Below the pieces are notes generated by a model. It saw nothing but the letters and a program-made list of their open reading frames with translations, was not told where the DNA came from and ran no database searches. DNA of 64,000 bases. It comes from an uncultured Serinicoccus sp. GTDB taxonomy: Bacteria; Actinomycetota; Actinomycetes; Actinomycetales; Dermatophilaceae. The stretch spans positions 62,001 through 126,000 of the forward strand of contig NZ_CANKYH010000005.1 in NCBI RefSeq assembly GCF_947487915.1. Direction: 5' to 3'. This document shows positions 61,389-64,000 of the stretch, piece after piece (positions within the stretch are counted from its first letter, which is position 1; every line of letters begins with the position of its first letter). A program made the translations under genes and the position numbers.

Positions 61389-61437
61389 TTCTGGACAGAG
61401 TTTCTGGGACCCGTCGCCCAGAAACCGATGTCCAGAA
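61389..61437. terminator. Nested hairpin between deoD and the hydrolase gene
   Basis: Outer arms TTCTGGACA/TGTCCAGAA and inner arms TTTCTGGG/CCCAGAAA with an 8-nt apical loop; 49 nt. It has the same two-tier architecture as the hairpins at 40853 and 44000 but a different sequence. It lies between convergent stops, so it probably serves both directions. Confidence 0.75.
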
Positions 61438-61444
61438 GTGCAGG

Positions 61445-62473
61445 TCAGCCGCGCAGGAACTCCCGCACGTCGCGGGCGAAGCGCTCCGCGTGCTCCAGGT
61501 GCGGGCTGTGGCCGCAGTCCTCGTAGACCACCTCGGTGACGTCGCCGGCCCGTTCCAGCACCGCGCGCATCTGGCTGATCATGGGCTGCGTCGGGCAGAC
61601 GTCCTCGCCCGGGTAGCCGGGGACCGCGCCGAGCTTCCCGAGCTGGGCGAGGTCGAACATCGAGGTGTCGGAGACGATCTGGTCGGCGTCGCCGCGGACC
61701 CACAGCACCGGCGGGGCGGTGTCGAGGTCGGCGAAGCCGGACTGGTCGAGGTACTTCGGCGACAGCGCGTTGTTCATCCCCGTCGTGCCGGGGGCGACAC
61801 CGGGCCAGTTCTCGCTGGTGGTCGTGTCCCCCGGGTAGACGTCGTCGCCGACGCAGGTCTGCAGCATCGCGTCGAGGTATGCCTCCTCCACCTCGGGCGC
61901 GAAGGCGAACCCGGGCTTCACGTAGAACGTGCGCAGCGTGGTCCGCGGGCTCGTCGGCTCCTCGCCGCGGTCCCCTGCCTTCAGCGCCTCGCAGAACGCC
62001 GGGTTGGCGGTCCCCCCGCCGCTGCCGGCGAAGTCGTCGGCCACCGGGCGGCCGTCCAGCCCGGTGCTGCCGCCGAAGCCGAACGGGCTGCCGGGCGCCT
62101 CCAGCACGAGGCGGCGCACCCGGTGCGGGTGGTCGATCGCCAGCTGCAGCGCGACGTTGCCGCCGGCCGACCACCCGAGCACGTCCACCGCGCCCTCCAC
62201 CCCGAGGGTGTCGAGCAGTGCCGCGACGTCGTCGGAGAGGTCGGCGACGCCGCGGGTGGCGTCGATGGTCGCGCGGGCGGAGTCGCCGTACCCCCGGTAG
62301 TCGGGAGCGAGCACCCGGACGTCGGCGGCGAGGTCCTCGATGAGCCGGTCGAAGAAGGCCGAGGAGGAGACGTTGCCGTGGATCAGCAGCAGGGTCGGCG
62401 CGGCGGGGTCGCCCGCCTCACGGACGGCGGTGGTGGTGCGAGCGGTCTGCACGGGACGCGCGGCGGTGGTCAT
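61445..62473 (-). CDS. Alpha/beta hydrolase
   Basis: 342 residues: oxyanion motif LLLIHGNVSSSAFF (around 32), DYRGYGDS, nucleophile elbow LGWSAGGNVA (around 100), catalytic Asp around VRGDADQI and catalytic His in CGHSPHLEH. A long insert (about 130-230) forms the cap. Substrate unknown; epoxide-hydrolase or haloperoxidase-like. Ends 8 nt after the nested hairpin. Confidence 0.88.
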   Translation of the reverse strand: MTTAARPVQTARTTTAVREAGDPAAPTLLLIHGNVSSSAFFDRLIEDLAADVRVLAPDYRGYGDSARATIDATRGVADLSDDVAALLDTLGVEGAVDVLGWSAGGNVALQLAIDHPHRVRRLVLEAPGSPFGFGGSTGLDGRPVADDFAGSGGGTANPAFCEALKAGDRGEEPTSPRTTLRTFYVKPGFAFAPEVEEAYLDAMLQTCVGDDVYPGDTTTSENWPGVAPGTTGMNNALSPKYLDQSGFADLDTAPPVLWVRGDADQIVSDTSMFDLAQLGKLGAVPGYPGEDVCPTQPMISQMRAVLERAGDVTEVVYEDCGHSPHLEHAERFARDVREFLRG

Positions 62474-62511
62474 GCGCGCATCCTGCCAGCCGCCGGGCGC
62501 GGCCGCACCCC

Positions 62512-63384
62512 TCAGACCGGCAGCCCGTCCTCCAGCTCCCCGGGACCGTCGGCGAGCACCGAGCGCAGGTGCCGCGCGACGTAGGGTGCGACGTGCTGGT
62601 CGACCTCGTCGGGACGCACCCAGTGGACCGCGCGCAGCTCGCTGCGCTGCAGCGACGCCCGTGCGGCGAGGTCCGGGTGGGTGCCGAGGTCGTGCACCAG
62701 CAGCAGCGCGTCGTCCCACTGCCGGTAGGGCGGCAGCCAGTTGACGGTGAGCAGGTCGCCGACGGGCAGGTCGACACCGAGCTCCTCCCGGACCTCGCGC
62801 TGGATCGTCTGACGGGGCGACTCGTGGGGGTCCACGACCCCGCCGGGCAGGTCCCAGTCGGTCTTGTAGGTCAGCTCGCAGAGCAGGACCCGGCCCTGGT
62901 CGTCGCGGACCAGGCCCTGCGCGATCAGACGCTTGCGCGGCAGCGTGGCGTTGAGCATGCCGAGGAAGGCCCCCGGCTCCCCCGGTGCCGGGTCGTCGAC
63001 GAGGCGCGCCAGGCGCAGCAGGTCCACCGGCACGCCCCGGCCGTTCGTGCCCCGCCCGCGGCTCACGCCCTCCGGGCGCAGGCCGGCGCGCTGCAGGGTG
63101 CGCCGGGTCTCGACGTCGTCGGCGCGGACCTCCGCCTCCACCCGGTGCCGGCCGGCGGTGAACGCCTGCTCCACCAGGGCCATCAGCGCCAGGACGGCCT
63201 CGTCGGGATCCCGACCACGCAGCCCGGACAGCCCGGCCAGCATGACCACGCCGTCGGTCACGGCGCGCAGCCGGACGGCGGCGGGCTCGACCTCGGCGGG
63301 CGCCGGGCCGTCCGGGGTGAGGTGACCCGTGCCCGCGGCCCCGTCGCCGGTCGGTGACGGGGAGGGGCGCTCGGCGGTCGGCAT
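62512..63384 (-). CDS. NUDIX hydrolase with N-terminal GNAT-like segment
   Basis: 290 residues. The C-terminal half holds a complete Nudix box: GGVVDPHESPRQTIQREVREELGV (about 182-205), so it hydrolyses a nucleoside-diphosphate-linked compound. The N-terminal ~135 residues look like the second half of a GNAT fold (VEAEVRADDVETRRTLQRAGLRPEGVSRGRG). The acetyl-CoA loop is not evident, so this part may be structural. The ATG lies in a GTATGCC motif. Confidence 0.85.
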   Translation of the reverse strand: MPTAERPSPSPTGDGAAGTGHLTPDGPAPAEVEPAAVRLRAVTDGVVMLAGLSGLRGRDPDEAVLALMALVEQAFTAGRHRVEAEVRADDVETRRTLQRAGLRPEGVSRGRGTNGRGVPVDLLRLARLVDDPAPGEPGAFLGMLNATLPRKRLIAQGLVRDDQGRVLLCELTYKTDWDLPGGVVDPHESPRQTIQREVREELGVDLPVGDLLTVNWLPPYRQWDDALLLVHDLGTHPDLAARASLQRSELRAVHWVRPDEVDQHVAPYVARHLRSVLADGPGELEDGLPV

Positions 63385-63395
63385 ACCCTCAGGCC

Positions 63396-64000
63396 TCAGA
63401 CGTGGCGCCGGCTGGTGATGACGCGGAAGCGGTTGGACACGAACGCGGCGTCCGAGTAGGCGGCGTTGGCCGCCGGGTTGGCGCCGGTCCCGTGGAAGTC
63501 GGAGAACGCGGCCGTCTGGTTGACGAAGATCTGGCCGGTGAGGTTCTCCGAGAGCGCCACCCCTGCGTCCGCGGCGGCCTCACGCGCGTCGTCGAGCACC
63601 TGCTCGTCCGTGGAGTAGACCGCCGCGGTCATCCCGCCGTGCTCGGCCACCGTCTGCGCGAAGCGGTGCAGCGAGTCGCCCGTGTCGGCCGTGCGCACGA
63701 CGAAGGCGACCGGCCCGAAGCACTCGGTGGTGTATGCCGCCTCGTTGCCGGCGTCGACCCCGATGAGGGCGGGGGTGCGGACGACGGCGTCGGGGTAGCT
63801 CGGGTGGGTCACCGCGCGGGAGTCGAGGACGACGTCGCCGCCGAGCTGCCCGGCCAGGGCGGGGATGTCGCTGGCCCGGCCGCGGACCTCGTCGTTGACG
63901 GTCGCCCCGAGGATCTCGACCGCCTTGGCGTCGTCACCGGTGAACCGGCTGATCGCCTCGCCCAGCCGGCCGGCGAACTCCTCGGCGCTCAGCTCGCCCT
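63396..64000 (-). CDS. paaN: Aldehyde dehydrogenase PaaN (3' part)
   Basis: The C-terminal ~200 residues only; the gene continues beyond 64000. TTECFGPVAFVV is the family's conserved ALDH-like segment, and the end TGANPAANAAYSDAAFVSNRFRVITSRRHV is what I know from PaaN, the phenylacetate-pathway protein with an ALDH domain. The open frame continues without break from the visible ATG at 63812 upstream to the window edge, so that ATG is internal. The rest of a paa cluster would lie to the right. Confidence 0.85.
   Translation of the reverse strand, partial: GELSAEEFAGRLGEAISRFTGDDAKAVEILGATVNDEVRGRASDIPALAGQLGGDVVLDSRAVTHPSYPDAVVRTPALIGVDAGNEAAYTTECFGPVAFVVRTADTGDSLHRFAQTVAEHGGMTAAVYSTDEQVLDDAREAAADAGVALSENLTGQIFVNQTAAFSDFHGTGANPAANAAYSDAAFVSNRFRVITSRRHV

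Overview
The window is high-GC (about 70-73% by eye), densely packed actinobacterial chromosome. An HspR-controlled dnaK-grpE-dnaJ-hspR operon, PHO boxes of the actinobacterial type, an LprG/P55-like lipoprotein-transporter pair, many GTG starts, many 1-4 base stop/start overlaps and many leaderless promoters all point that way. Protein styles suggest Micrococcales, perhaps the Intrasporangiaceae/Ornithinimicrobium group; that placement is an inference. I saw no rRNA, tRNA, CRISPR array, insertion sequence or prophage. The window looks like core and near-core chromosome with a few accessory modules.

Layout. 1-8.1 kb: SDR oxidoreductase, endonuclease IV, SRPBCC protein, a Zur-box-controlled AztD-like zinc lipoprotein, a DUF2231 membrane protein, exonuclease III, an MFS transporter with an HhH-GPD repair protein, and RNase HI. 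Several DNA-repair genes cluster here behind near-identical TAGGCT -10 elements. 8.1-15.1 kb: LprG/P55-like pair, then pstSCAB behind a PHO box. 15.1-19.7 kb: clpB with a HAIR operator, then a small WXG-like protein and a polymorphic-toxin-like protein that ends after its pre-toxin domain. 19.7-28 kb: ZIP transporter, macro-domain protein, CYTH-CHAD protein, a repeat element with inverted ends, GNAT, MFS, an AAA+ winged-helix ATPase preceded by three 9-bp repeats, threonine dehydratase, methyltransferase. 28-34 kb: two two-component systems (OmpR and NarL type) and an ABC exporter whose promoter carries 11-bp direct repeats. 34-38.3 kb: dnaK operon with two HAIR boxes. 38.4-48.6 kb: HAD phosphatase, class-IV aminotransferase plus sulfotransferase, PdxY, DUF2975/Xre pair, MOSC, PAP2, an ArsO/CmtR/CDF metal module, DUF1801, patatin. 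48.6-64 kb: hydrolases, VOC, OsmC, enoyl-CoA hydratase, DUF2254, a UvrA-like ATPase, class-II amidotransferase, glycosyltransferase, PQQ-type dehydrogenase, phosphotransferase, DeoD, NUDIX, and the 3' end of paaN.

How they connect. ClpB and DnaK/GrpE/DnaJ form one disaggregation machine, and all carry the HspR operator, with hspR in the same window. PstSCAB imports phosphate; a 20-bp hairpin between pstS and pstC should favour pstS transcripts. The AztD-like protein, the ZIP transporter and the CmtR/CDF module all bear on metal handling.

Findings I rate highest: a 7-mer (GTATGCC/GGCATAC) present about 50 times on both strands, some eight times what base composition predicts; roughly 20 genes with a TANNNT -10 element exactly 6-8 nt before the start codon, some in face-to-face pairs that cannot both be occupied; a pre-toxin protein with no toxin domain; an AAA+ ATPase with an iteron-like promoter; and families of intergenic nested hairpins and dispersed short repeats.
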